This document shows positions 33,641 to 45,284 of a stretch of DNA of 64,000 nucleotides, piece after piece; position 1 is the stretch's first letter; each line of letters starts with the position of its first letter. The position numbers and the translations under genes were made by a program. A model generated the notes under the pieces. The model ran no database searches. It worked only from the letters and a program-made list of their open reading frames with translations, and was not told the origin of the DNA. Source of the stretch: Zygnema cylindricum (Eukaryota; Streptophyta; Zygnematophyceae; Zygnematales; Zygnemataceae); assembly GCA_037447655.1 (NCBI GenBank), contig JBBHKE010002781.1, forward strand, positions 62,001 to 126,000, given 5' to 3'.

Positions 33641-34834
33641 CTGTACTGTAGTCCGTACGGGATGTACAGGATTTAATATTTGATGTACTTAAACCCTGCG
33701 TGTGATCGTACTTTTCTTCATCGACTGAAACGGAGTGCCCTGCGTTTCTGTTGAAAAGGTACAGTAATGGGTCCGCCAGCACGTCAGACAAAATATTGGA
33801 CCTCACTTCCTTATTCCGGAGGCGATAAACGACAAAAAAATGAAAAATATTCGCCATTAGAGCTGCCCAAGTACAGACCTAAAAAAATAGATCATTGGTG
33901 GTGGCAATGTATTTGACGGAGTAACATGGAAAGAAAATAAGAAACCGACAAAAATAAAGGACAGGAAAATAATAGTCGCGGGCGACCCGGTGCTTTGCCC
34001 TTTGGTTGGGTATGGGCCTTTTCGCTATTAGTGTAGAAGTTTCTTTTGCGTGGACGATTTATTAGCGTGGTTAACGCTAATTAGGATTTTTGATCTCTTT
34101 GAAGAAATTGCTGAATTCACACTAAAATGGATGGTGAATGTGTTGATCAAGCGAAAGTTTTTTTTGTTTTTTGGACGTGTATAGCCCTTTGACGTCAATT
34201 ATGTCAACAGAAACGTGGCCATGTTGTTTATGTTGCCGTACGATTTAGCGCCGCTAAGTGAAATTTGTCCGTTTCAAACCATCCTTGTCGTTCGGCCGCG
34301 TGTCAAACTGTGGCGTTAACTTTGTCGTCGTCCCTGTACTGTAGTGTAGCAGTTTCGATCCGTCCTGTCAACCGTGCCGGTGATTGAAATCGTCGGCGGT
34401 ACGGGTGTACGGTTCTTTGTTTTTTGCTTGCCAAAGGCATGACGTTGTTGTACAGTACAGTTTGTGTTGTGATGGTACTGTACGTAATTTGTACGTTCTT
34501 TGGGCGTGTTGTCATTATTGAATTTGTGGTGTTGCATGTTTCCTATAGTATTAGCATCCAGCATTTTGTTTTTTTCGGTTCCGTACGTTATAGGGCTTAC
34601 AATTGTTTCACGCTATTTTTGCGACGTCATATAGACGGATTTTCTTGTCGATTTGAAACATTTCATGTGAAATGTATCGTCAATGGTGTCTGCGGAAGTT
34701 ACACGCATTTTCCGGTTTGTTCATTGTGCCGGCGGATCGGATTTGTTTTTTTAACCTCTTCCTTGTTTGTTAGTTGGCCGGTGGGTTCGGTCGTGTCGTT
34801 TCGTAGGTTGTCTGCTGGTTGTACGGACTTTTAA
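33641..34834. other. Unassigned region upstream of the 85-bp repeat
   Basis: A MITE-like scrap (GCTATTAGTGTAG ... GGTTAACGCTAATTAGG) lies near 34024-34085. A 136-codon plus frame at 34424-34834 leads into the tandem repeat but has no known motif. G+C content rises from about 34200. Confidence 0.3.
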
Positions 34835-35085
34835 CTTCGTGTCGTAGTTTGTCTGCCGGCGGTACTGATTGGTTTTGTCGGTTCGTAGATAGTGTGCCGG
34901 TCTTGAAACGGACTTTTATCTTCGTGTCGTAGATTGTCTGCCGGCGGTACTGATTGGTGTTGTCGGTTCGTAGATAGTGTGCCGGTCTTGAAACGGTGTT
35001 TTAACTTCGTGTCGTATTTGTCTGCCGGCGGTACTGATTGGTGGTGTCGGTTCGTAGATAGTGTGTCGGTCTTGAAACGGTCATA
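34835..35085 (+). repeat. 85-bp tandem repeat, three copies
   Basis: CTTCGTGTCGTA starts recur at 34835, 34920 and 35005, giving an exact 85-bp period. Each unit contains TCTGCCGGCGGTACTGATTG and GTCGGTTCGTAGATAGTGTG. A partial unit precedes the array near 34798. It ends just upstream of the AT-rich frame at 35152. Confidence 0.9.
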
Positions 35086-35151
35086 CGGTTGTGTACCGCC
35101 TTGTCGGTTTGTTCATTGTCACTGGCGGTTCATTTCGTGTGCATGTTAGTA

Positions 35152-35556
35152 ATGGATGATGTGCCATGTAACTTTAATAGACAAGTTAATAAACTATGTT
35201 TATCTGCATGTGAAAAAGCTATGGACAGAGATATGATGCATATGTTGTCTAGTAAAGAATGTATTGAAAATGTTCAAATTATTTCTGACAGTGATGTTAC
35301 TTCGGAGAATGTTTGTAAAGACAATTATAATTGTGATAATGTTGTACTATGTAATAGTGATAGTGCGGAGTCACTAGGAACTATAAGTGCAGATAAAAAA
35401 AGGAAAAAACCTATAGAACAAATAAATAACATTTGTGTTGTTGTTGTAGTCAATTATTTTTTCGTGATTATGTTTCAAAGTTTTTTCCTAAAGACTTTGA
35501 TTCTCTTTCAAATGTGTCGAAAGGTCATATTGATTATGATAAATCTCTTATTATAA
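35152..35556 (+). CDS. Hypothetical AT-rich ORF, possibly broken
   Basis: The in-frame ATG at 35152 opens a plausible protein beginning MDDVPCNFNRQVNKLCLSAC, rich in Asp, Ser, Asn and Cys, then KKRKKP, a possible nuclear localisation signal. After about residue 95 this frame turns hydrophobic and low-complexity. A second, shifted frame from about 35446 to 35572 reads as ordinary hydrophilic protein (DYVSKFFPKDFDSLSNVSKG ... KLTNK) and ends TAA. A frameshift or unrecognised intron near the GTTGTTGTTGTAG run is therefore likely. No family is recognised. The 85-bp array upstream and the hairpin array downstream may belong to the same element. Confidence 0.35.
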   Translation: MDDVPCNFNRQVNKLCLSACEKAMDRDMMHMLSSKECIENVQIISDSDVTSENVCKDNYNCDNVVLCNSDSAESLGTISADKKRKKPIEQINNICVVVVVNYFFVIMFQSFFLKTLILFQMCRKVILIMINLLL

Positions 35557-35572
35557 AATTAACAAATAAATA

Positions 35573-36135
35573 ATTTTCTTTGACCAATCACACTTTCAAA
35601 AAACATAATATATAAACTTGTGTTTCATTTTTTTTTTTTTAAATAATTGTAACTTTGTCTTGTAAAATTGATATTATTACAACTATTACATATACAGACG
35701 CTTAGCTAGAGTTTTTTAACTAATACACACAAATTTTAACTTTGGTGTTTCTTTGTATAAGTGGAAAGCAACGAGTCAACTTAGTGTGACAAACATCAAA
35801 GGACAAAGGACCCCATCTTCAACAAGTATCGATAATAGAAGAGTGTTTTTATTCCTATAACTAAGGGAACAATTTTTTCTGTGTTTTTTATATATATAGT
35901 TTTTTATATATTTTTTTTTTCAAAGATGTTAGTGTGTAGGGATTTTAGAAGCTTGAATAGCATTTTATCTTTACTTCATTAAAGGTTTAAAGGGTTAGAT
36001 TTACACCCAATTAAGGGTTCTATGTTTTTTTTAGTCCTTTAAATATTATAGGCTACGTATATCAAAGTATTTGTCACGTTTGATACTTGTTTATTTCAAG
36101 TAATATCATAAAAAAAAACAAAGTCATCAAAGTAT
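35573..36135. other. Very AT-rich spacer
   Basis: Long T and A runs and TATATATA tracts; no gene. Confidence 0.4.
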
Positions 36136-36220
36136 CACAAACCAAAGTATTCAAAGTATGACCACAACTATTCAAAGTATTCAAAACAAACAAAGTACTC
36201 AAAGTATGACCACAACAAAG
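36136..36220 (+). repeat. CAAAGTAT short repeats
   Basis: CAAAGTATGACCACAAC occurs twice (about 36152 and 36197) among several CAAAGTAT/CAAAGTACT copies, directly before the hairpin array. Confidence 0.65.
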
Positions 36221-36245
36221 TATTCTATTGTATTGTATACCGATG

Positions 36246-36713
36246 TTTGTAATGTTGGTCAGCCTTTGAGCTAATAATGATATTCAACAACTTTCTTAGT
36301 CTTTAGACTAAGAGAGTTGATAAAAAAATATATAAAAAAAATACCAAAGTATCAATGTAATTTAACATTCAATAATTATGTTTGTAATGTTTGTCAGCTT
36401 CGAGCTGATAATGATGTTTAGGCAACCTCTAAGTCTAATGACAAAAATGGTTGAAAAAAAAAAAAAAAACTAAAACAAAGTATTAAAGTAATCAAAAAAA
36501 TAAAAATACAATAAGTGATTGGATTGTTAGTCAGCCTTTGAGCTGATAATGATATTTATGCAAGAATCTTAGTCTACGACTAAGTTGCTTGATCGGAAAG
36601 ACAAAAATTACTTAAAGTAATAAACAAAAAAAGAACAATTTGTAGTGTTAGTCAGCCATCGAGCTGATATTGATGTTGTTTCAACCTTCTAGGTCATTGG
36701 ACTAAGATGGTTG
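36246..36713 (+). repeat. Four-unit array of a two-hairpin repeat
   Basis: Units lie at about 36246-36319, 36380-36453, 36524-36591 and 36641-36713, with A-rich spacers. Each has a small hairpin with the TCAGC...GAGCTGATA core, then a longer hairpin around CTTAGTC...GACTAAG. In unit 1 the long stem is 14 bp (36288-36301 with 36306-36319). The stem base reads CAACT/AGTTG, CAACC/GGTTG, CAAG/CTTG and CAACC/GGTTG in the four units, so base pairs are kept while bases change. That suggests selection for folded RNA or DNA. No known RNA family is recognised. Confidence 0.75.
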
Positions 36714-36719
36714 TATCCT

Positions 36720-37790
36720 AGTTAAGTCTGATGCTTTTTCTTTCTTACTTATGTCATCAAGATTGTATTGTGTTTATTTATTCTGTTTGTGTTTTTTTTT
36801 GTTTTCTTCTTTTGTACTATTATGTATAAATATAAAACTATAAAAAATATAAACGCAACACCTTAATGTAATAATAAAAAACCAATACTTTTCTACTTAA
36901 ACAAATAATGGTTCCACAATGTTAACGGTTTAGTGTGAATACTAAATTTAACATTAAAATATTTAATACTACACTATATATTCAATCCATTCATTCATAT
37001 TGTTCATAAGAAAAAGACGCACGCGTAGATCAATAGGAAACTTTTACGCTTAGTTAAACGCTCTACATGATCAATATGCGAGTTAATCAATCCATTTAGT
37101 TTCTTCATCTCCTTTTGCTTACACAACGCGCCCTACTATTTAGTCCGTTAGGTCAACTTATTTTTGCGTTACATACTCTATTATTATATGCATTGGACTC
37201 AAAAAATAGAAACAATGATTTATTATAGAATAATCTATTATTATCTTGCATTGGGTTCAAAAATTAAAAACAATGATTAGTTTTTGCTATTGGAACAAAA
37301 TTTAACAAACGCCAAAAAAATTCGCCAAATAAACCTTTTTTCTTTTGAACGACCAGTTTAGATATTATAAGCACCAAGTAGGATAACTTATTCTTGATCA
37401 TGCGGAAGATAACGCAACTCGTCCAGCAGTCGTGTCCGTTAGTCTCGCCGATTTTTGGCGTGCAGAAAACCTATAAGTAAACCATGTAAAGAGAGGAAAG
37501 TAAGATTTTCGAGTGTAAATGACTGACCTCTAGACATCTTGTATCCAATTGGTTAAACAGCAGAACTGCAATTCTGATTGGAAATAAACGACGTAGACTG
37601 ACGTAGTTCAAATGACGAACTTCGGGACTGCACGCGTGATCTATCTGGATCATTTCTGTACTAACATGTAGGCAGAATTGACGCGAAGTAAAATAAGGAC
37701 TTCGTCATTATTTCAGCGGTACTATCATGTCGGTAGGAAGACCGGGGTGAAAATGAACGACCACGTCATTATTTCACCGGTACACCCGCG
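36720..37790. other. AT-rich intergenic DNA
   Basis: No gene is supported. The final part (about 37709-37780) is a repeat carrying TTTCAGCGGTACTATCATGT. It recurs beyond the next MITE (from 38391) and supplies an empty-site comparison for it. Confidence 0.4.
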
Positions 37791-37792
37791 AT

Positions 37793-38388
37793 TCATAATT
37801 AGAGTAATGGAAAAATTAGAGTAAAAAACAAAAAAAAACAATTAGAGTAATGAACTCTAATTTATGTGATAGAACTTTTTCACAGAGGAAGTTTACTCTA
37901 ATTTATTTAAGTACTCTATATTGGGTTATGTCGGCAATAAATATCCGCGCTGAGATTATGAACACTAAATTACGTAGAAGTACAAAATCTGTCAGTCCGT
38001 ATAGTTTTGACGTCAAGTATTATTTGTCGCGCTGAATGTCAGTTAATGTTCACACTGACGACGATGCTGTCGACGGACGAGAGTTATGCGAACGGCTTTT
38101 TTTCGACGTGATTGATATTTCGTTTAGTGCGATTTCACGTGCGAGCGCGATTCTATTAAATCATTATTTGTACCTCTTTACTTAAAAAAGTACAGTTTTG
38201 CACGGTCGAACGTCGTCCGTATTCCACACTATTTAAAACGAACCTATATTACAATTCTGTTACGCTAATTAAACTTACCTAAATTAGAATAATGAAAAAA
38301 TTAGAAGCGTTTACTCTATTTGATGTCATACAGTCGAAATTTCGAGCGACCGAATTAGAGTAATTTACTTTAATTACGATTCGCGGTG
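37793..38388. mobile_element. TA-target MITE, 596 bp, uninterrupted
   Basis: Left end CACCCGCGATTCATAATTAG and right end CTTTAATTACGATTCGCGGTG are flanked by TA. The flanks TTTCACCGG-TA and TA-CTATCATGTCGG rebuild the uninterrupted repeat seen at 37711-37740, proving the TA duplication. It serves as reference for the interrupted copy at 26641-29122 and a partial copy at 47886-48115. Confidence 0.85.
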
Positions 38389-38390
38389 TA

Positions 38391-38450
38391 CTATCATGTC
38401 GGCAGGATGACCGCGGTGTACTATCATGTCGGCAGGATGACCGCGGTGTA
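38391..38450 (+). repeat. 30-bp tandem duplication
   Basis: CTATCATGTCGGCAGGATGA plus CCGCGGTGTA is present twice in exact tandem. The second half of the unit resembles the MITE end GCGGTGTA. Confidence 0.85.
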
Positions 38451-38725
38451 AACGACACTACGTCATTATTTCAGCGGTACTATTATGTCAGCAGAATACA
38501 ACCTCGCGAAATACAACAAATAACATTGATCCACGTGTCTACTTTTATTACAACAAAATTCTACAATCATTCAACGGCTCACCATCTTACACCAAAAAAA
38601 TACGACGGTCACGATCGCTGTCACCAAAGACGACAAACAAAACTCAAAACATTCAACGGCACAAGATCTCAAACAAAAAAATCAACGATCAATTCTCGTT
38701 GACACCAGAGACGAAGGCGACTACA

Positions 38726-39110
38726 ATTGCGTGGTTCACACTTGAAAAATGGGAAAACGGATGTCATAAATTTTGGGATCCGTACGCCAAATTTCATAAA
38801 ATGACAAAAAACGCGGCGGTGACGGTTGGGGCAGTTGGTTTGACCGTTTTGGAGCGTAGCGGCGGACAAAAGACGCAGTTTTATGCGTCAAAACTCGACA
38901 GCGGCGTATACCAAACGGCAACTGCCGCCCGCCATCGGACATCATGTTTGGAATGCACTTTTTCGTTTTCGAAGAATTACGAAAACGAAGCGCACGGACG
39001 TGAACCGTACAACAAAGCATTCCCTCGCAAACTTATGAAAAAACTAAAGGACCAATCAGATAAGAGAACATGTAATGTAAAAAAAAAAAAAAACACCGAT
39101 GAAAAAAAAA
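38726..39110. mobile_element. Left half of a GTGGTTCACACTTG-ended element
   Basis: Starts TTGCGTGGTTCACACTTG and matches the left part of the element at 44643-45277 through AACGCGGCGGTGACGGTTGG to the poly-A-like stretch near 39080. The right half and right end are missing. The 218-codon plus frame covering it is a by-product; no domain is recognised. Confidence 0.75.
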
Positions 39111-39168
39111 AGTTACCATTTTGCCACTCCTTGCTGGTACTGCTCCTGTATTCCTTTACTCCAAAGCA

Positions 39169-39228
39169 TCTCTCTCTCTCTCTCTCTCTCTTTCTCTTTC
39201 TCTCTCTCTCTCGCCTCTCTCTCTCGCT
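39169..39228 (+). repeat. TC microsatellite
   Basis: A run of CT dinucleotides with few interruptions. Confidence 0.9.
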
Positions 39229-42200
39229 CTCTAAAATAATATCTCATGTAAGTTTATACTTGGCGTTTTTGGATCCCGGTTTTTACTTAGATGCTTATTT
39301 GTACTTTCGATTCCCTAAAGGAATCCTCCTTTTCCATACTATTTGTGGTCAGTAGTTAATCTCTATTTTTTCATTATTTCTCTAAGTTCTCGTGGTCTCT
39401 GTCTATCTCGGTTCGCATGTAAAGCTCACTACAGCTTACATAACAAATATTATTACTGTGGTTTTGGTTTTTGTTTCACCAATTAGATGTTGTAAGAAGA
39501 CAAAGGAAAAATGACACACAAAAAAAGGAAATAGTTACATACTGTGTGGCTTTGTTGGTAAAATGTTAACTAAGTTAAGTTTTTGGTTATTTGTTTTATG
39601 TTTGAGATAAGGGAACTCACCAAATTAGGTGCCAAAAATTGTCACATGTAGTTTGTCACTTTGTAGTTTGTGGTAAGCTTAAATCTGCAGAAGGAGTAGA
39701 GTATTTGATTACTGGCTGGTGTAACATTCAGCTGTACAGACAGCAGCTGTATTGCGAGATAGTTTTACTCGGCGTTTTGGAGGGTAAATGTCAGTCATAA
39801 AAAACTAGCCTGATGTAGCTGGCATAGTAAAGGTTGTTTAACAAGTTTGCAGCTGTGTACGATCTTTGAGTTGAGGCTGAAGGAGTAGGTTGTTACCACA
39901 ACAGCTGGTTGATTATTTCTTGGTTGCTTGCATGAAATCCGTTATTTGCGATTATGAAGGTGGGTTGCTGAAGTAGCACCTTTGGCCCACTTAGGGATGG
40001 GAGAGGGGTAGAGGGGTAAAAAACTCCGTACATTTTGTAAAAAAAATTCCATGCAAAGATGTCTTGTTTTTACTATGTAAGTCCAGACCACTTTTAATCA
40101 TTTAAACAAATATTAAGTGTTTTCCTATTTTTGTGTCTCACTCTCCCGCCCTTTCACGTCTGTAATTATGCCTTCCTGTATCTTTTGCCTTTTTCCACCT
40201 GTCTCTTGCTCTTATGTCTCCCACACTTAATTCTCCTTCTTTCTTTTTCTTTCTCTGCAAACAGTTTTGTTTTCCATCACTTTTTATCTTGGCCTCTGAT
40301 CTCTTTGACATTTTCCTCTTCGCCTCTTCTTTTCTTTCCCCCTTGTATGCTTTTACATACCATTTTCAAATCTTCCCTTGACACTTTCTCGAACTCTCTT
40401 TCGTTTAATATTTGATTTTTCCTGCGAAGTTCAAAATACGTAGGAATAGGACAATGTGTAATAATTTGATCAAAACACGAGCTTTCAATTTAATGCTCTC
40501 CATTACTTTTGGAGGAGTCCATGGCAGTGAATGGTAGTGGTTTTCTTGACAGAGGTAATATAATTGAAAGACGTTTGAGCATATGGAAAGTCTTGGAGGC
40601 AATGAACAGAAGCATAAAAAATAGACAAGTGGTTTGCTAAGTTCATCTGCCCAGAAATCATCGACCTAGGGTTATTATACCGTTGAAGTTTTATTTCAGG
40701 TTTGACAGAAAATTGTGCAATTCGTACAGTTTCTCGATATTCTCTGTTCTGCTCATAAAGTGAACCATTCATCCTCAACATTATGGTATTTTTTTTTTCA
40801 ATACCCTGACTTTCACTTGTGTGAGAAGCTTGCACTATATCCCTTAATTGTTCCTCAATATCTTGGAAATTGATGTGACAAACTCCTTGTCTGGCCAATT
40901 AAAATTTGTTGTCTTATAAATTTCAGTCACCTTTCAGGGAAAGAAAGTGGGCGATTATGCAGCTCTCACTAGACAAGGTCAGCTGTGCAAGGGATAGAGA
41001 GCGAGAGGAGAAGGGGGAGGGAGAGGGGGATGGGGAGGGGAGGCGGCAGCTGCTACGGCTTGGTAGGTAAGAGGGGTTAAGAGAGAGGGGCAGGGGGGCT
41101 AGAAAGCGACTGATACAAGAGTGTCTGCATGAAGAAACTTTTAAAGTCATCATTATATAGTACTTGTTGTTCATCACGCATCACAATACCACAACATGGT
41201 TCTTGCCTCAAATTAGTGGATCATTTTTATTTTTTTATGTTTCAGTATGTGCTGTTTGTGACTTTCATATCCGTTAATTTTAAATATTACTGAATGAGTG
41301 GCTATGTCATATCCTTCTCCTAGTGTGCCCATTCTGTTTTTTGAGAATGGCTCTAAAAAATCTTAATTGGATGTAGATATTGGTTAAAGAAAGGTAGTAG
41401 CTTGACTGAATGTAACTAGATGGACAATGGAGGCTTGGGTTATGTTGAATAATTTGATCAATTGGAAATGCTTTTTAAAATTAAATCAAGTAGGGATGCA
41501 TCTTTGTTGCAGGGATCCAAATATCAAAATCTGGTTGCGATATGTGGAGATGGCTTACGGGGTTCGAATTTCGATACATGTGAACCAAATATATATAGTA
41601 ATAAAATAATTTGCAATTGCCCAAGCTTTCATACAGGGATCAACCGTGAGATTCTCATCGAGCCGCAAAAGTTAGGTGGAGGTAGGCTTTTGCAGTACTT
41701 CAGTTCTTTCATTTTTTTTTTACAATATGCTAGTTTCTTTATGACTGCATGCATCTCTTTTATTAGTGTGGATATAGAGTCACAATATTCTTTCTTGGAA
41801 AACATCTCTGTAGACGCTGATAGTTTGCATTCACTTTGGAGAAAACCCTAATATGTGTAGAGATTTTGAACAGTGTCCTTCATTAGTGCGGATCAGACAC
41901 AAAAAAATCAAAATTGTCGTATCTTGTAAGGTTTCTCACGGTTTATAAGCGTCCCTATCCTGAGTTTTATGATGCTAGTTATGCCGTATTGGAGTTTTTT
42001 GTGTGATACTTTTGCTTATTTTACCCTATCGCAAACATATTTATTCTCAAATGCCTGCCTTATACCATACTTTGGGTGACATAGTAATTGAGGTAAAGCA
42101 CTGGGGTGACGAAGGGTTGTTCTGCTGGGTATTGTTATTTATTGTTTAATGAAGTTGCTGTGATGTAAGTTTAGTATGGATGATGTTTATAAAATGTCGT

Positions 42201-42331
42201 CTCATAAAATGGAGACTCTGTTTTGTTAATGTCTTTAGTGGATCTACTGTACAAGATTTTGCCATTTTTTCTTCAAATTATTGTTCAACAATTCGTGATA
42301 GAAGTACAAAAACTGTTTTCGGACTGCAATA
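39229..42331. other. Long intergenic region, no gene recognised
   Basis: The best gene-like fragments are a minus frame at 40503-40898 (131 codons, ordinary hydrophilic composition in its first half) and a plus frame at 41514-41680 bounded by an AG acceptor and a GTAGGC donor. Neither has a recognisable domain or partner exon. A purine-rich tract lies at about 40985-41100. The missing first exon of the SET gene might lie in this region or in the repeats after it, but I could not identify it. Confidence 0.3.
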
Positions 42332-42563
42332 CGCCAATAATTGTTACTGAATTGCCATTAAAGTTAAGATATAATTAAATTAAGGGCTATTTTAGTGTTA
42401 ATAATTTTGATTTTCGGTCCACATGACGTGGACAATTCGCGACCGCAAAAAAAAAATCGCTAAGAAAAAACAATCAGTATTGATAATGCTGTTTTTGGTT
42501 TTGAGTACAAAAATAATGGGATGGAATTATTGTTGTCATTAGCCCTAATAGGCATTCACGGTG
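42332..42563. mobile_element. Degenerate TA-target MITE
   Basis: The right end CCTAATAGGCATTCACGGTG followed by TA is clear; the left end TA-CGCCAATAATTGTTACTG is a poor match. The interior has TTAGTGTTAATAATTT, as in the family. Confidence 0.45.
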
Positions 42564-42565
42564 TA

Positions 42566-44260
42566 GTTCATGGAGCAAATGCAAGAGTTTTGACCTATTC
42601 CTCTCCATTTTTTTTTGTATTCAGGAACAATTTTGTTGACCATTTTTCCACTGGGCAAAATGGGTTATCGCAATGAAGGTTTTAGTGAACTTTTCAAGGA
42701 AATACAAAACCGTCTTTTTTTAGCTTAATGGTTCAAAATAACAACTCTAGTTAATACATTGGACTTTTTAACGGTGTTTTGAGACGTACGATGGATTGTG
42801 GTACGGTTGAAACATTTTTCATTCGGATAGTGATTATTGGAAAGCTACACTTTGAAACAGGCCATAAATTGATTGTTGTTTGGCACATTCCAGACTATGA
42901 AGGATAATAATTTTTGTGATTTGAAACACATTAATTTGCAATGGTTCTTTGTTTTTCTCTAAAGATCTTTGCGAGAAAGTTGACAATGTATTCTTTACAT
43001 CATAAAATGCAGTAGTTTACCAAGGAGTCAAAAAAAAACCTTACACAGAAGCACAGACATCAATGCCAATCACGATCTATTTCTCAAATGGAAAAATACT
43101 TTAGACTGATTGATCTACAGTACTAGTCAGCTACATGACGTGTTTTTTTTTTTGTACTTTTTTGCAAAAGTAGTATAACAGATGTATTTTTGAGTCTAAC
43201 AGATGTATTTATGCTATTTTTTTGCGCGTTATTTTAATTACTACCTGTTTTCTAAGTCCTTTGTATAGTTTACATGATGAAATGGTGTGCAGTTTATGTT
43301 TATACGTTTATGTTTTGCTCTTTTGTGGCTGGTTGTAGTTGAGGTTTGTTTTTAGTGTTTTGCAGATTATAAATGAAAATATCACAATCTCACACAATAA
43401 GTGTGAACTTTGAATCCACGTCTTTTCCTCAAAATAGGTTTCAAGCTCAAAGGTTTTGAATGGTCTTGCGTATCGTTGTGAATAATCTTGGAATCATAAC
43501 TTTATGCTTCTTTAACAATATTGAAACCATGTAAAAATACCCATTGTGAATTCTATTTGGTTCATTTTTAACCAGTTTAATTTATCAGAATGAGGACACT
43601 TCCGTAAAAGTTTGTCGGTCCGGGTTAGAAGATGCATAGGTGTTCAGATTCTATTTACACTTCGATCAAAACTAAATAAAAAATTGCCATATTATTGTGT
43701 TTTTGTTTTGCATTGCAAACATCTGTCATACATAGGGGGTCGTTGTCTTCACATAGTTGCAAAATCAAAAAAAAAAAAAAGATTAGAATGACTTTCAAAA
43801 TCGAAACATACATACATTAAATTTACTAGCTGTTAAAACTTAGAAAAATTAACTGTTATATTTATAATGAAATTAATGAGCATGAATTGAAAAATATAAA
43901 AAGTTTAATCTTTATGAAACCGAAGCTTTTTAGCTAGTCAGTACAGTTTCTGTAGGTCAGACAGCAACAGAATTCACATTAAAATCTAAACATTTATCAA
44001 TAGTTGCATATTTATAATTAAATTGTCAAGAAAAAAAGACAACCAAGAAAAGGGTGAGGGTAAAGAAACCTTGGGAGTGAGCAGCGACTAGCAACGGAAC
44101 GGAAGGAGGTTGTCAGGAAAAACACAGATAAAAAAGAGCTTTTGTTTGTGAAAATTTTGCTAGGTTTTTCAAAATTTTGGGACGCTGAAAGTGAAAGGTT
44201 CGCTTGCTCCTGCTTGGTCCTTTGCTGTTTTTTTTTGGGGGCGCCTGACGTTTTTTTTTT
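42566..44260. other. AT-rich intergenic DNA
   Basis: No gene, RNA or repeat with another part of the window was seen. Confidence 0.4.
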
Positions 44261-44514
44261 GGGCATGTTCTAAGTTACTCCAGGGTTATTTTCGGTCTGT
44301 ACGTACGCTTGCGTGGTAGTACAGTTTTGATTTGAAAAGCTTCGTACATATCATGTCCGCAAAGCCTTTACTTTTCGTACGGACAAATGGATCAAATCAC
44401 GACAGGCTAGATGACGTAGGCTGACGTCACGTGCCAGTTCACGGCGGACAAAAAAAAGTACCGTTTTCATACCATACCGTTTTCCCCATTTTTCAAGTGT
44501 GAACCACGCAAATG
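44261..44514. repeat. Extra right half of the GTGGTTCACACTTG-ended element
   Basis: This block matches 45031-45284 as a direct repeat, including TTATTTTCGGTCTGTAC, CATATCATGTCCGCAAAG and the terminal CAAGTGTGAACCACGCAAAT. It has no left half of its own. Confidence 0.8.
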
Positions 44515-44642
44515 CTTTCCCCTTTTAGAAAAAGGGCAAAGCAAAAAATCTCTAAGTTTGAAGTACATAGAGACGCACCCTTAGTGTGAATGCAGCAAAT
44601 GGAATCACTATTTTTGCTTGCTCGTCAAATGCGAGTTCAAAA

Positions 44643-45277
44643 GTGGTTCACACTTGGAAAAATGGGAAAACGATGTCATAAATTTTGGGATCCGTACGCC
44701 AAATGTCATAAAATGACAAAAAAAAACGCGGCGGTGACGGTTGGGGCGGTTGGTTTCGACCGTTTTGGAGCGTAGCGGCGGACAAAAGATGCAGTAATAT
44801 GCGTCAAAAATCGACAGCTGCGTAAAGCAAACGGCAATTGCCGTCCGCTATCGGACATCATGTTCGGAATGCACTTTTTCGTTTTTGAAGAATTTCGAAA
44901 ACGAAGCGCACGGACGTGAACCGTACAAGAATTCATTCCGTCGCAAACTTCTGAACAAACTAGGAGACCAATCACATAAGAGCACGTAATGTAAAAAAAA
45001 AAAAAAACACTGATGGAAAAAATATAAAAGGGGCATGTCCAAAGTTCTCCGCGGTTATTTTCGGTCTGTACAAACGCTTGCGTGGCAGTACATTTTGGTT
45101 TGGAAGGATTCGTACATATCATGTCCGCAAAGCGCTTCCATTTTCCTACGGGCAAGTGGCTCCTATTACGACACGCTAGTTGACGTAGGCTAGCGTCACG
45201 TGCCAGTTCACGGCGGACAAAAAAAAGTACCGTTTTCATACCATACCGTTTTCCCCCCTTTTTCAAGTGTGAACCAC
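44643..45277. mobile_element. GTGGTTCACACTTG-ended TIR element, 635 bp
   Basis: The left end GTGGTTCACACTTGGAAAAA and right end CAAGTGTGAACCAC with preceding TTTTTC and CGTTTTCCC sequence are inverted repeats of about 30 bp. The 191-codon minus frame within it has no recognisable domain. Related half copies lie at 38726-39110 and 44261-44514. It looks like a non-autonomous DNA transposon; a target duplication was not identified. Confidence 0.8.
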
Positions 45278-45284
45278 GCAAATG

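Noticed and set aside
36246-36713. Hammerhead ribozyme array
   Set aside because: The CTGATAATGA sequence in each unit resembles the CUGANGA core, but no GAAA partner or correctly placed stem II and cleavage site was found.
38699-39355. 218-codon plus ORF as a gene
   Set aside because: It covers half of a TIR element plus a CT microsatellite; its start is shared with the copy at 44.6 kb, where the frame breaks.
40503-40898. 131-codon minus ORF as an exon
   Set aside because: Composition is plausible, but an overlapping frame on the same strand is also open, no domain is visible and no partner exon was found. Mentioned only as a candidate.
41514-41680. Plus-strand exon bounded by CAG and GTAGGC
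   Set aside because: Splice-like borders exist, but two frames are open and neither matches a family; a WLRYVEMA string resembling a HAT repeat is too short to trust.
44706-45281. 191-codon minus ORF as a transposase
   Set aside because: No DDE or zinc-finger motif; it runs through the TIRs themselves and is interrupted in the related copies.
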